From Christensenella sp. UBA4636 (GTDB lineage Bacteria > Bacillota > Clostridia > Christensenellales > Borkfalkiaceae): DNA of 64,000 bases. The notes under the pieces were generated by a model. It was not told the DNA's origin. It saw only the letters and a list, made by a program, of their open reading frames with translations, and searched no databases. This document shows, in pieces, positions 51,584 to 59,994 of this stretch (its first letter is position 1; each line of letters opens with the position of its first letter). A program made the translations under genes and the position numbers. Location of the stretch: positions 129,748 through 193,747 of the forward strand of contig DHMS01000033.1 of NCBI GenBank assembly GCA_002405915.1, in the 5' to 3' direction.

Positions 51584-51716
51584 CGTTGCCACCTCTTAAT
51601 CGATTGTCAAGTTTATGATATCATACTTTCGCCCTTTTGTCAATACCCTTTTTAAAATTTGGGTTATACTTATTTTTTAACGCTACGCGGTACAAAACGG
51701 CATAAAACGCAAACAA

Positions 51717-51744
51717 GCTTCCTTGCTCGTAGGAACAAGGAAGC
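51717..51744 (-). terminator. Terminator of the opp operon
   Basis: GCTTCCTTG pairs with CAAGGAAGC across a 10-base loop; the minus strand then reads TTGTTTGCGTTTT. It is about 100 bases past oppA. Confidence 0.75.
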
Positions 51745-51846
51745 CGTTTCAGGAGATTAAAATTCAAATGCAATGGCGAAATTTATCCGCTTGAATTTTT
51801 GTTTTTTTCGCCCGTTCTAAAAACGAGCAATGAGCGAGTTGTCAAA

Positions 51847-53628
51847 TTAAAGAGCCGCACCCTCGACTTTCAAGTCGTAGTATTTTTTGAGGGTAGCCAA
51901 GGCTTCGTCGCAGTTTTTGGCGTAAGCGTCGGCGGAAACATCATAGTAGCCGATATAGCTCTTATTGTGTCCCGCGGTCTTGTAGAATTCGGTGCCGTCC
52001 GGGTTGGTCATGCCCATCGCGACGAACGAGGAAGCGGGAACCTGACCTGCTTTGCCGATTTCTTCGACGATGTAGTTGCGGTCGATAAGCAAGCTCAAAG
52101 CCTTTCTTATTTCTACCTGCGCCTTTTCCTTTTCAACGCCCGTGAGAGTGGATTTTGCGGGCAAAAGGTTTGCGTTAATGTTGACGCAGATGTAGTAAGT
52201 GCCTATCTGCCCAGCAACGACGAACTCGGTCGGGTAATCCTTTTTGAGCGTTTCTATTTCGTCGTTCGGAACGCTGTCGATAAGCTGCCACGAACCGTTT
52301 TTGAAGTTAGCGAGCATGTTGGAATCGTCGTCCGAGAGATAGAAGGTTATCTTCGGCATAGTGACTTCCGCCGCACCGAAGTATTCTTCTCTCTTTTCAA
52401 TCGTGATGGAACCGTTGTGCGTCCAAGCGGTCATTTTGTACGCGCCGTTGGAAACGTAAGTTGCGGGATTCGTAGCCCAGCTTTCGCTTGCGACGGTGTC
52501 TTTATGAACGGGGAAGAACACGGGGAAAGCAAGCAGTTCGTTCCAGTAAGCGACGTCGGAATTGAGCGTTACTTTCAAAGTCTTTTCGTCGACGGCTTCT
52601 ACCGCGAGCGGAACGAGTCCGTCAACCTTTTCTTCGCCGTAGCCTTTAATGTTTTCGAACATGTAGCCGTAATCGAATTCTTCGGGGTCGGCGGCGCGCT
52701 TCCAAGCGTAAACGAAGTCCTCCGCGGTGACTTTTTCGCCGTTCGACCAAGTGTTGTCTTTCAAAACGTAAGTGTAAGTGACGGTGCCGTCCGCGTTTTC
52801 AACGCCCTCGGTAAGCTCTTCGGCGGAATCCGCAACGACTACAAGCTTACCGTTTTCGTCTTGTTCCCATTTTGCAAGCCCCGAGAAGAGGTGCGCGAGC
52901 ATGGTTGCGCCGTCGACCGCGCTGTTCTTAGCGGGGTCTAAGCTCTGCGGCTCGGAAGCAAGGCAGACGTTGATTTCCGTTTTGCCGGCGATTGTCGTTT
53001 TATGGAAGTATTTATAACCGAGCGGGTTGGAGTAGAAGCCTTTAACCGCGTCGTCGAGCATATAGATATCGGTGTAGAAGTAAAGAGGAATTATGCAGCC
53101 GGTATCCATAAGCATGTCTTCCGCAAGGTGCATCATCTCGTAACGCTTAACGTTGTCTTTTTCTTTTTTAATCGTCGAGATAAGCACGTCGTAAGTTTCC
53201 GCCCACGTTCCGTTTTCCACCTTTTTGCCGCCGTAAGCGGTGAGGTCGAGGTCGTACATTTTCAAATCCTTATGCGCACCTTTGCCGAACTGAACGTCGT
53301 TGTTGCCGGAATCGGTCGTCCACATATCCAAGAAGCATATGGGGTCGCTGTAATCTGCAATCCAGCCGTTACGGGCTATCGTATAATCGCCGTTTTTACG
53401 GGTGGTAAGGAAGGTGTTCCATTCCTGGTTGTCGAGCGTTATATTTACGCCCGCCGTCTTGAACGCTTGCTGTAAATACTCCGCTATCGCTTTATGCCCC
53501 GTATTCGTGTTATAGAGGTAAGTCATCGTAGGCGGCGCGCCTTTAGTTTCCTCGGTCGTCGCGCAACCGGTCATAAAGCAGAGAGCTAATGTGAGTGCCG
53601 TTAAAATTGCCGCTAATATCTTTTTCAT
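51847..53628 (-). CDS. oppA: Oligopeptide-binding lipoprotein OppA, circularly permuted
   Basis: The protein has 593 residues. Lipoprotein signal (ALCFMTGC, Cys22). Residues about 34-212 (YLYNTNTGHKAIAEYLQ, DNQEWNTFLTTR, ARNGWIADYSDP, IIPLYFYTDIYML) match the C-terminal third of E. coli OppA. Residues 213-593 (INVCLASEPQSLDPAKNSAV, WSNGEKVTAEDFVYAWKRA, YVSNGAYKMTAW, ALSLLIDRNYIV) match its N-terminal two thirds and stop at NCDEALATLKKYYD, exactly where the missing third would start. All parts are present once, so this is a circular permutation, not a truncation. It is last in the opp operon. It should bind peptides in the usual two-lobe fold since the original termini are close in space. Confidence 0.92.
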   Translation of the reverse strand: MKKILAAILTALTLALCFMTGCATTEETKGAPPTMTYLYNTNTGHKAIAEYLQQAFKTAGVNITLDNQEWNTFLTTRKNGDYTIARNGWIADYSDPICFLDMWTTDSGNNDVQFGKGAHKDLKMYDLDLTAYGGKKVENGTWAETYDVLISTIKKEKDNVKRYEMMHLAEDMLMDTGCIIPLYFYTDIYMLDDAVKGFYSNPLGYKYFHKTTIAGKTEINVCLASEPQSLDPAKNSAVDGATMLAHLFSGLAKWEQDENGKLVVVADSAEELTEGVENADGTVTYTYVLKDNTWSNGEKVTAEDFVYAWKRAADPEEFDYGYMFENIKGYGEEKVDGLVPLAVEAVDEKTLKVTLNSDVAYWNELLAFPVFFPVHKDTVASESWATNPATYVSNGAYKMTAWTHNGSITIEKREEYFGAAEVTMPKITFYLSDDDSNMLANFKNGSWQLIDSVPNDEIETLKKDYPTEFVVAGQIGTYYICVNINANLLPAKSTLTGVEKEKAQVEIRKALSLLIDRNYIVEEIGKAGQVPASSFVAMGMTNPDGTEFYKTAGHNKSYIGYYDVSADAYAKNCDEALATLKKYYDLKVEGAAL

Positions 53629-53827
53629 GTTAAAAGTCTCCTTTCTTGTTTATTTTTTCGCCTTTCGCCGCATTGCATTTCGGTTAAGGCTAAATTTTTA
53701 AGATTTTTTTGTTTTGTAAAATGGTTTTTGTGTTTTTGCTATAAGTTTCAAGTTTTGGTTTTGCGCCTTAAAAGGCTCAGTTTTTGCTTCAAAATTCTTC
53801 GTTTCATTGTTTTTACCTCTTAAATTT

Positions 53828-54814
53828 TTACTTTGTGGCAGGCTTTACTTTATGACAAGCGACGAATCTGCCGGGCTTTACCTCCTTTAATTCGGGCATG
53901 GAAAGCGAACATTTTTCTTCCGCTATGGGGCAACGCGTTCTGAAAGGACAACCGCTCGGCGCGTCGAGAGGACTCGGAATATCGCCCTCTAAAACTATTC
54001 TTTCGCTTTCTCTTGCGGCTTTGGGGTCGGGCAGCGGGACCGCGGACATCAAAGCCTTAGTGTAAGGGTGCAACGGATAATCGCAAATTTCGTCCGACGG
54101 CGCGATTTCCACCATTTTGCCGAGGTACATTACGGCTATTCTGTCGCTTATGTGCCGAACGACGAGCAAGTCGTGCGCGATAAACAGATATGTTAAGCCG
54201 AGCTTTTTTTGCAAATCTTCGAACATGTTAACGACTTGAGCCTGAATGGATACGTCGAGAGCCGAAACGGGTTCGTCGCAAACGATAAATTCGGGGTTGA
54301 CGGCGAGCGCACGGGCTATGCCGATACGTTGCCTTTGCCCGCCCGAAAATTCGTGCGCGTAACGGGAAGCATGTTCGCTGTTCAGCCCGACGTAACCCAT
54401 AAGTTCGAGAACGCGTTTGCGCCGTTCTTCCTTAGTCGAATACATTTTATGAATGTCGAGCGGTTCGGCAATTATGTCCTCTACCGTCATTCTGGGGTCC
54501 AACGAGGAGTATGGGTCCTGAAAAACCATCGTCGCCTTTTTTCTGAATTCCGCAAGGCTTTTTTTGTCTTTTATTTCCTTGCCGTCGAAAATTATTTTGC
54601 CCGAAGTCGGCTTATACAAGTTGAGTATGGTTCTGCCGACCGTCGTTTTACCGCAGCCCGATTCACCTACAAGCCCGAGCGTTTCGCCTTTATTGACGAA
54701 AAACGAAACGCCGTCAACGGCTTTCAGCGGCTTTGTTTTGAACGCGCCGACGTTTATGTCGAAGTATTCTTTAAGGTCAATGACTTCTAAAAGCTTTTTT
54801 GCCGCTTCACTCAT
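53828..54814 (-). CDS. oppF: Oligopeptide ABC transporter ATP-binding protein OppF
   Basis: The protein has 328 residues. Walker [10 protein letters not shown] near residue 53, signature [15 protein letters not shown], Walker [15 protein letters not shown], and the C-terminal extension with three Cys-like contacts ([14 protein letters not shown]) that mark the OppD/OppF family, which in some members binds an iron-sulfur cluster. Its start overlaps the oppD 3' end by 8 bases. Confidence 0.95.
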   Translation of the reverse strand: MSEAAKKLLEVIDLKEYFDINVGAFKTKPLKAVDGVSFFVNKGETLGLVGESGCGKTTVGRTILNLYKPTSGKIIFDGKEIKDKKSLAEFRKKATMVFQDPYSSLDPRMTVEDIIAEPLDIHKMYSTKEERRKRVLELMGYVGLNSEHASRYAHEFSGGQRQRIGIARALAVNPEFIVCDEPVSALDVSIQAQVVNMFEDLQKKLGLTYLFIAHDLLVVRHISDRIAVMYLGKMVEIAPSDEICDYPLHPYTKALMSAVPLPDPKAARESERIVLEGDIPSPLDAPSGCPFRTRCPIAEEKCSLSMPELKEVKPGRFVACHKVKPATK

Positions 54815-55847
54815 TTTTGCGCCCTCCTTGTTTTTCTATTATCTCGTCGAGCTGCTCGGGGGTAATCTCTCCCTCGTCGAATTTTTCGGCTACGTTGACC
54901 CAACACGCCGCTTTGTGGAATTGGTTTATATCGAGCCGCGGAGCCTTGCATTCGAGACAGATTTTCAAGGCTTCCGCACATCTCGGCGCGAACGGGCAAC
55001 CTTTTGGCATGTTGAGCAAGTCTATCGGCGTGCCGCGTATAGGTTCGAGCCGTTTGCCCGAGCCGTCCACCCTCGGCACCGACCGTAAAAGCCCTTTGGT
55101 GTAAGCGTGGCGCGGATTGTAGAAAATCTCGTCCGCCGTGCCTTGTTCGCAAATGCCGCCCGCGTACATAACTATAACTTCGTCGCACATTTTCGCGATA
55201 ACGCCGAGGTCGTGGGTTATCATTATGATTGACATTCCCATTTCCTTTTGAAGCTTCATCATAAGGTCGAGAATCTGCGCCTGAATGGTAACGTCGAGCG
55301 CGGTGGTCGGTTCGTCTGCTATAAGAATATCCGGTTCGCATGCAAGAGCCATCGCAATCATAACCCTTTGCCGCATGCCGCCCGAAAATTCGTAAGGGTA
55401 TTGCTTCATTCGTTTTTCGGGTTCGTTGACGTTAACGAGCTTCAACATTTCGATAGCCCGCGCCTTTGCTTCCGTTTTGTTGCGGTCGGTGTGCAAAGTT
55501 ATGGCTTCTACAAGCTGCCTGCCGATTGTGTAAGTCGGGTTTAAGCTCGTCATCGGGTCCTGGAATATGATTGAAATTTTGTTGCCGCGAATGGTTTTCA
55601 TAACCTTTTCGCTTGCGCCTACAAGCTCCGTTCCGTTAAACTTTATCGACCCCGAAACGACTTTGCCGGTCGGCGCGAGAATGTTCATTATCGAGTACGC
55701 CGTGACGGACTTGCCCGACCCCGATTCGCCCACTATTCCCAAAACTTTTCCGCTGTCCAAAAAGAACGAAACGCCGTTCACGGCTTTGACTTCGCCCGCG
55801 TCGGTGAAGAACGAAGTTCTCAAATCTTTTACTTCGAGTAAAGACAT
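54807..55847 (-). CDS. oppD: Oligopeptide ABC transporter ATP-binding protein OppD
   Basis: The protein has 346 residues. Walker A GESGSGKS near residue 42, signature [16 protein letters not shown], Walker [15 protein letters not shown], and the oligopeptide-transporter C-terminal motif [14 protein letters not shown]. It pairs with OppF under the OppB/OppC pore. AAAGGAGGG precedes the ATG. Confidence 0.95.
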   Translation of the reverse strand: MSLLEVKDLRTSFFTDAGEVKAVNGVSFFLDSGKVLGIVGESGSGKSVTAYSIMNILAPTGKVVSGSIKFNGTELVGASEKVMKTIRGNKISIIFQDPMTSLNPTYTIGRQLVEAITLHTDRNKTEAKARAIEMLKLVNVNEPEKRMKQYPYEFSGGMRQRVMIAMALACEPDILIADEPTTALDVTIQAQILDLMMKLQKEMGMSIIMITHDLGVIAKMCDEVIVMYAGGICEQGTADEIFYNPRHAYTKGLLRSVPRVDGSGKRLEPIRGTPIDLLNMPKGCPFAPRCAEALKICLECKAPRLDINQFHKAACWVNVAEKFDEGEITPEQLDEIIEKQGGRKNE

Positions 55848-55862
55848 ATTTTTTGCCCTCCT

Positions 55863-57248
55863 TTAAGAATTGAGTTTTGGGTCGAACGCGTCTCTCAAAC
55901 CGTCGCCTACGAGGTTGAGAGATAAAACGATTAGCGAAATGACTATCGCCGGGATTATGAGCCTATACGCATAAGAAGTTACGCCCGCAAGTGCGTCCGA
56001 AGCAAGGGAGCCGAGCGACGGCATAGGCGCGTTCACGCCGAGTCCTAAAAACGAAAGGTAACTTTCTGTGAATATCGCGCTCGGTATCTGCAACGCCGTG
56101 GAAATGATAACCACGCTCATACAGTTGGGGATAAGGTGCTTGCGGATTATCCAACCGCCGCCCGCGCCCGAAGCTTTAGCCGCGAGAACGTATTCTTGTT
56201 CGCGAAGAGATAGTATCTGCCCGCGGATAAGCCTTGCCATCGACACCCAGTACAAAAGCCCGAACACGATGAACAAACTCATAATGTTGCTGCCGATTGA
56301 AGCGAAGATAGTTCCGTCAAGCGCGTTGCCGAGAACAAGCCGCATAACCGAAGCTAAAAGTATAACCATAAGCATATCGGGCAGCGAATAGATAATATCG
56401 ACTATTCGCATTATCACCATATCGACCTTGCCGCCCATGTAGCCTGCAATCGAACCGACCGTAAGCCCTATAACGAGAACGATTATGCTTGCGAAAAATC
56501 CTACCGCAAGAGAAATTCTTGACCCGTAAACTACCCTTATAAAGTAATCTCTGCCCATTCCGTCGGTTCCGAATATGTGCGGAAACGGCTTTTTAGGCAC
56601 CGTGCCTTGCTCCCATTCGCTAACCGCCGAAAGGTATTCTTTGTAAGTTAAGTACCCCGCGGAATAGCCCTTTTGCGCAAGATAGCTTAGTTTGTTTTTG
56701 TCTTTTGCGGCTTTAAAGTCGTCAAGTTCAGTCTGCAAAGTCGCCGCGCGTTTAAGCGACTCTTCGTCGCCCGCAGCCGTGAGCGTATCTATCTCCGCTT
56801 GCCTTTTTGTAACTTCCGCTTCGAAATAGCTTTCGTAAGCGGCGGTCGCCTTTTCTTGCTTTTTCAAAAGCTCCTCTTCGGTTATCGCCGTTTTGTTTTT
56901 TTTCCATTCGGAATAAAGGTTTACTTTTTCAATCTCTTTCCGCTCGGTGGAACCGTAAGAAAACGGCGCGATATTGTTGTACGAAGCGTCCGGGTTTTTG
57001 CCGAACGACACGCCTAACTGCTTATCGTAAGAATACGGATAGAATATCGGCAAAAGAAGTGCCGTTAGCGTTATTATCGCCACTATTATAAGGCTGACGA
57101 GCGCAACTTTGTTTTTGACGAAGCGTTTAACGCCGTCCTTAAAAAACGTCGAAGGCGGTCGCATCGCCACGGAATATTTTTTATCCTCGTCGGTTGCAGG
57201 CATAAACGCGTCGAGGTTTGTATGCATTGTAAAAAATTTCTTTTTCAT
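55863..57248 (-). CDS. oppC: Oligopeptide ABC transporter permease OppC with large charged insertion
   Basis: The protein has 461 residues against about 300 in the family. Basic N-terminus, membrane segment at about 48-70, then about 150 residues instead of about 30-40 before the expected FGTDGMGRDYFIRVVYGSR (226-244). The extra part is Lys/Glu/Ala-rich and helical (EEELLKKQEKATAAYESYFE), likely a coiled coil outside the cell. The remaining permease with the EAA loop (AAKASGAGGGWIIRKHLIPN) is normal. It sits between oppB and oppD. The insertion may dock the permuted OppA. Confidence 0.93.
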   Translation of the reverse strand: MKKKFFTMHTNLDAFMPATDEDKKYSVAMRPPSTFFKDGVKRFVKNKVALVSLIIVAIITLTALLLPIFYPYSYDKQLGVSFGKNPDASYNNIAPFSYGSTERKEIEKVNLYSEWKKNKTAITEEELLKKQEKATAAYESYFEAEVTKRQAEIDTLTAAGDEESLKRAATLQTELDDFKAAKDKNKLSYLAQKGYSAGYLTYKEYLSAVSEWEQGTVPKKPFPHIFGTDGMGRDYFIRVVYGSRISLAVGFFASIIVLVIGLTVGSIAGYMGGKVDMVIMRIVDIIYSLPDMLMVILLASVMRLVLGNALDGTIFASIGSNIMSLFIVFGLLYWVSMARLIRGQILSLREQEYVLAAKASGAGGGWIIRKHLIPNCMSVVIISTALQIPSAIFTESYLSFLGLGVNAPMPSLGSLASDALAGVTSYAYRLIIPAIVISLIVLSLNLVGDGLRDAFDPKLNS

Positions 57249-57279
57249 GTTTGCCTCCTTTCATCACTTACCAAAAGCA

Positions 57280-57407
57280 AGTTGACGATAGTTGAAAGGT
57301 TAAAGTTGAAAGTTGAAAGGTACGCCGCCACACATCGACCTTCCCCCGATTTTGCAAAAATCTTTGTGGGGAAGGGGGACCGCCGTCGCATCGGCGGTGG
57401 ATGAGGG
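57280..57407 (-). repeat. REP-like element copy 2, inverted, with heptamers
   Basis: Reading the minus strand from 57406: CCTCATCCACCGCCGATG, a GC-rich inverted stretch, CCCCCTTCCCC, then CTTTCAACTTTCAACTTT. Same order of blocks as 12221-12372, supporting a dispersed repeat family. It lies between oppB and oppC without breaking either. Confidence 0.75.
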
Positions 57408-57410
57408 GAT

Positions 57411-57508
57411 AATATGTAAATCGATATTTGCGCCAAAGGAGCAAGTGATATGCCTAACGGCGTGATATTTGCCTATCGGCAATCGATATTCGCATATAAA
57501 ATGCGAGC
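57411..57508. repeat. Array of four small hairpins separated by GATAT
   Basis: TTGCGCC/GGaGCAA (57428-57444), GCCTAACGGC (57452-57461), TTGCC/GGCAA (57469-57482) and TCGCAT/ATGCGA (57490-57506) follow each other with GATAT at each joint. It is not a gene. It resembles palindromic intergenic repeats seen in gut Clostridia and might affect mRNA stability between oppB and oppC. Confidence 0.65.
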
Positions 57509-57528
57509 GAAAGCGGATTTTAAATAAT

Positions 57529-57625
57529 ATATTGAAAGTTGAGAGTTGAGAGTTGAAAATCACTTGTCGGCAATCTTTCAACTTTCAATTCGTCAGCACC
57601 TTTCAATTTTCCATTTTCAATTTTC
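57529..57625. repeat. TTGAAAG/CTTTCAA heptamer tracts in opposite orientations
   Basis: TTGAAAGTTGAGAGTTGAG reads rightward at 57534-57552, and CTTTCAACTTTCAATTC plus several TTTTCAATTTTCA units read the other way up to 57625. Together they form a large inverted repeat of simple sequence upstream of oppC and downstream of oppB. Confidence 0.7.
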
Positions 57626-57651
57626 AATTTTTGCGGTGCCGAGATACGGCG

Positions 57652-58581
57652 TTATTCTAATTTGATTCTGGGGTCTGCAATCTTATACATTATATCCCCT
57701 ATCAAGTTCATAACCACGACAAGGATTGCAAGGACTATCGTGGTACCCATAATCAAAGGGTAATCACGGTTTGTGATACTGTTCACGAAGTCGCGACCTA
57801 TGCCGGGAACGGCGAAAATCTTTTCGACTACCAAAGAACCGGTGACGATATAAGCGAGCATCGGTCCGAAGTAAGTTATGACGGGGATAAGCGCGTTTTT
57901 GAGCGCATGTCCGAAGATTATTCGTCCGCCCGAAACGCCTTTCGCCTTTGCCGTTCTGATATAGTCTTGCCCTAAAACGTCAAGCATAGAAGAACGAGTC
58001 AGTCGCGTTATATACGCCATAGGAGATAGCGAAAGCGTTATTACGGGGAGTACCAAGCCCGCCGCCGTTGAGCCGTTTGCGGGAAACAACGGAATCGCCA
58101 GCGCAAACGTCAATAGTAAAAGCGTACCCATGATAAACGACGGCATAGACACGAAAGCCGTAGTTACCACCATTATAATTCGGTCTATCGGTTTGTTCCT
58201 TTTAAGAGCCGCCACAGAACCGAGTACAACGCCGATTATCAAAGCGATTACAGCCGCAAACACGCCGATTTTCGCTGAAGTTTTCATTCCGTCGCCTATT
58301 ATCGTGATAACGTCGCGCCCCATCTGCTTTAAGGACGGTCCGAAGTCAAACCTCGTCACGATGTCCTTAAGATACGTGAAATATTGAACCATAAGCGGTT
58401 TGTCAAGCCCGTACTTTTCTTTAAGCGCGGCTTCCACTTCCGGCGAAACCGCCTTTTCGGAAGTGAACGGTCCCCCGGGAACCGCATGCATTACGAAAAA
58501 CGTAAGCGTTATTACGACCCAGACCGTTATTATCGCAAGAAAAATTCTTTTGAGAATATAAACGAAAGTCTTTCCGTTCAT
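57652..58581 (-). CDS. oppB: Oligopeptide ABC transporter permease OppB
   Basis: The protein has 309 residues and six membrane segments. N-terminal (VYILKRIFLAIITVWVVITL) and the DxxxPGGPF signature typical of OppB (HAVPGGPFTSEKAVSPEV), plus the EAA loop EAA-like region (IRTAKAKGVSGGRIIFGHAL). First gene of the transporter operon on the minus strand, 400 bases before oppC. The gap is filled with repeats, so whether one transcript covers all genes is unclear. CGGAGGAGG precedes the ATG. Confidence 0.95.
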   Translation of the reverse strand: MNGKTFVYILKRIFLAIITVWVVITLTFFVMHAVPGGPFTSEKAVSPEVEAALKEKYGLDKPLMVQYFTYLKDIVTRFDFGPSLKQMGRDVITIIGDGMKTSAKIGVFAAVIALIIGVVLGSVAALKRNKPIDRIIMVVTTAFVSMPSFIMGTLLLLTFALAIPLFPANGSTAAGLVLPVITLSLSPMAYITRLTRSSMLDVLGQDYIRTAKAKGVSGGRIIFGHALKNALIPVITYFGPMLAYIVTGSLVVEKIFAVPGIGRDFVNSITNRDYPLIMGTTIVLAILVVVMNLIGDIMYKIADPRIKLE

Positions 58582-59178
58582 AAAAACCTCCTCCGCCGTT
58601 CAAAACAATATTATTTTTGAACAACTAATATAGGAATTATTATATTATTAACGATTTATTTTTGAATTTGAAATTTCGTATTTGTCTATAGTTAAAAAAC
58701 AATTAAAAAGAGTATAAAAAGGTATGCGAAAAAATATGAAAACCACACGGCAAAATATCGCCGTTCAAAATTTTAAACGTTAAGCGAAAAAGAAAATAAC
58801 AAAAACCATAACCGAAAAAAAGAATACGGTTAAAAATTCGCCTACGCTTAAATATTAAGTTTTCGTAATAAAAATAAAAATTTGAATATGCCCGCAAAAC
58901 GCGGAAAGAAAAATTAAAAAAATTAAGCTCGTTGAGCTTTTGTTGTCGGTAGTTTACCATATTATACGAATAAAGGCAAACGATTTTTACCAAAATCTCA
59001 AAATTTATGCCGAATTTTTCTATAACAAAAATTTATACTTTTCATAAGCAAATCTTATAAAGCACATTTTCGTCTCTTTTTAGCTTTACAACAAACGTTA
59101 AACGGCGACCGCCTTTTCGGCGGTCGCCGTGCTTTTAGTCAACAAAAAGTTATGACTTATTAAAGCTTTACTTTAATC
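58582..59178. other. 597-bp AT-rich gap upstream of oppB
   Basis: AT-rich sequence with a TATAAT hexamer upstream of oppB (minus, near 58638-58645) but no clear -35, and a small hairpin AAGCTC/GAGCTT around 58925-58940. A 96-codon minus frame (58703-58993) is Phe/Tyr-rich, has no ribosome site and looks like chance. The terminator at 59102-59130 is at its right end. Confidence 0.65.
59102..59130 (-). terminator. Terminator of the Hint-domain gene
   Basis: ACGGCGACCGCC pairs perfectly with GGCGGTCGCCGT (12 bp) around TTTTC. It is 49 bases after the stop at 59179. The following T-run is short on the minus strand. Confidence 0.8.
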
Positions 59179-59994
59179 TTAGAACAGTCTTGAATACTTT
59201 TCAATCATGACTTCGAGCGATATTTTGTTGGTAAGCTTTTTGCCTACGGCAACTTTGAGATACTGTCCGTTCAATGCATTGAACATTTCTTCGGAAATCA
59301 AGCCTTCAAAATCTTCGTAAGTGAATACGCCGTATTGTTCAATATCCGCAGCCATTTTTTCCGCATTATATTTCATCGTTTCGCCGTCTACTTCAAAAAT
59401 ATTGAACAACCCGTCTATTCCGCCCGGCATTGAAAGCATACCGTTAACGTAATAACACAAATGCTCAGCCGTCACGGGGCTGTAAGCCGTTGTTTCTTTT
59501 TCGGTTATCTGTACCTCGATAAGCTGAACGTTTGTCCATATCTGCATACCGTTTTCGTCGACTGTCTGCTTATTGAACCAATCGCCTACGTATTCGGAAG
59601 CGTTTTCGTCTAAATAGACATACTTGTTAAGCGTACTGTTCCAGAACCCGTGCTCCGAAATAACTTCGACAACAGTGCCGTCCGAAAAATACAAGCTTAT
59701 TACCTTATACACCCTTAGCGGGTCTTTGTCTATAAACAATATCGGCGCGCTATCAAACGTTCCCGTGTTAAAATTCCACACAAGCAGCATTTCGTTACCA
59801 ATCAAGCTTTCAACGGGAACTTGTCTACCGTCCGCAAGCGTTATCAAAGTACCAGCAGCAACACAACTCGATTGTTGCGGGTTGTATTGATAATAAACCC
59901 ACAAAGTATATTGATCATAGTTTCCTACACACAAGTTTGTCATGTTTATAGACCTACTTGTTCCAGTTGCTACTGTTCCCGCTCGATAAGTCAA
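59179..59994 (-). CDS. Hint-domain C-terminal part of the InlB-repeat protein (separated by a frameshift)
   Basis: The frame has 271 codons with no ribosome site at its nominal start. It opens with LTYRAGTVATGT, then a Hint (hedgehog/intein-type) domain: SSCVAAGTLITLADGRQVPV with the nucleophile Cys, FSDGTVVEVISEHGFW with a block-B His, and YYVNGMLSMPGG near the usual closing motif. Upstream in this frame the sequence reads ITDYDIQSWELTYRAGT, which continues the preceding gene's sense. So these two frames were probably one protein of about 1300 residues, broken by one base at about 60026-60032. The domain could cleave or attach the protein after secretion. Confidence 0.8.
   Translation of the reverse strand: MTYRAGTVATGTSRSINMTNLCVGNYDQYTLWVYYQYNPQQSSCVAAGTLITLADGRQVPVESLIGNEMLLVWNFNTGTFDSAPILFIDKDPLRVYKVISLYFSDGTVVEVISEHGFWNSTLNKYVYLDENASEYVGDWFNKQTVDENGMQIWTNVQLIEVQITEKETTAYSPVTAEHLCYYVNGMLSMPGGIDGLFNIFEVDGETMKYNAEKMAADIEQYGVFTYEDFEGLISEEMFNALNGQYLKVAVGKKLTNKISLEVMIEKYSRLF

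Noticed and set aside
51799..52941. 380-codon plus-strand frame opposite oppA
   Set aside because: It is a shadow of the oppA gene; the minus frame matches OppA motifs throughout.
57280..57630. Possible CRISPR array in the oppB-oppC gap
   Set aside because: Units are 7 bases or irregular short hairpins, without constant repeats of 25-40 bases and unique spacers. No cas genes are near.
58703..58993. 96-codon minus-strand frame upstream of oppB
   Set aside because: Phe/Tyr/Asn-rich from AT-rich DNA, no ribosome site, no motif.
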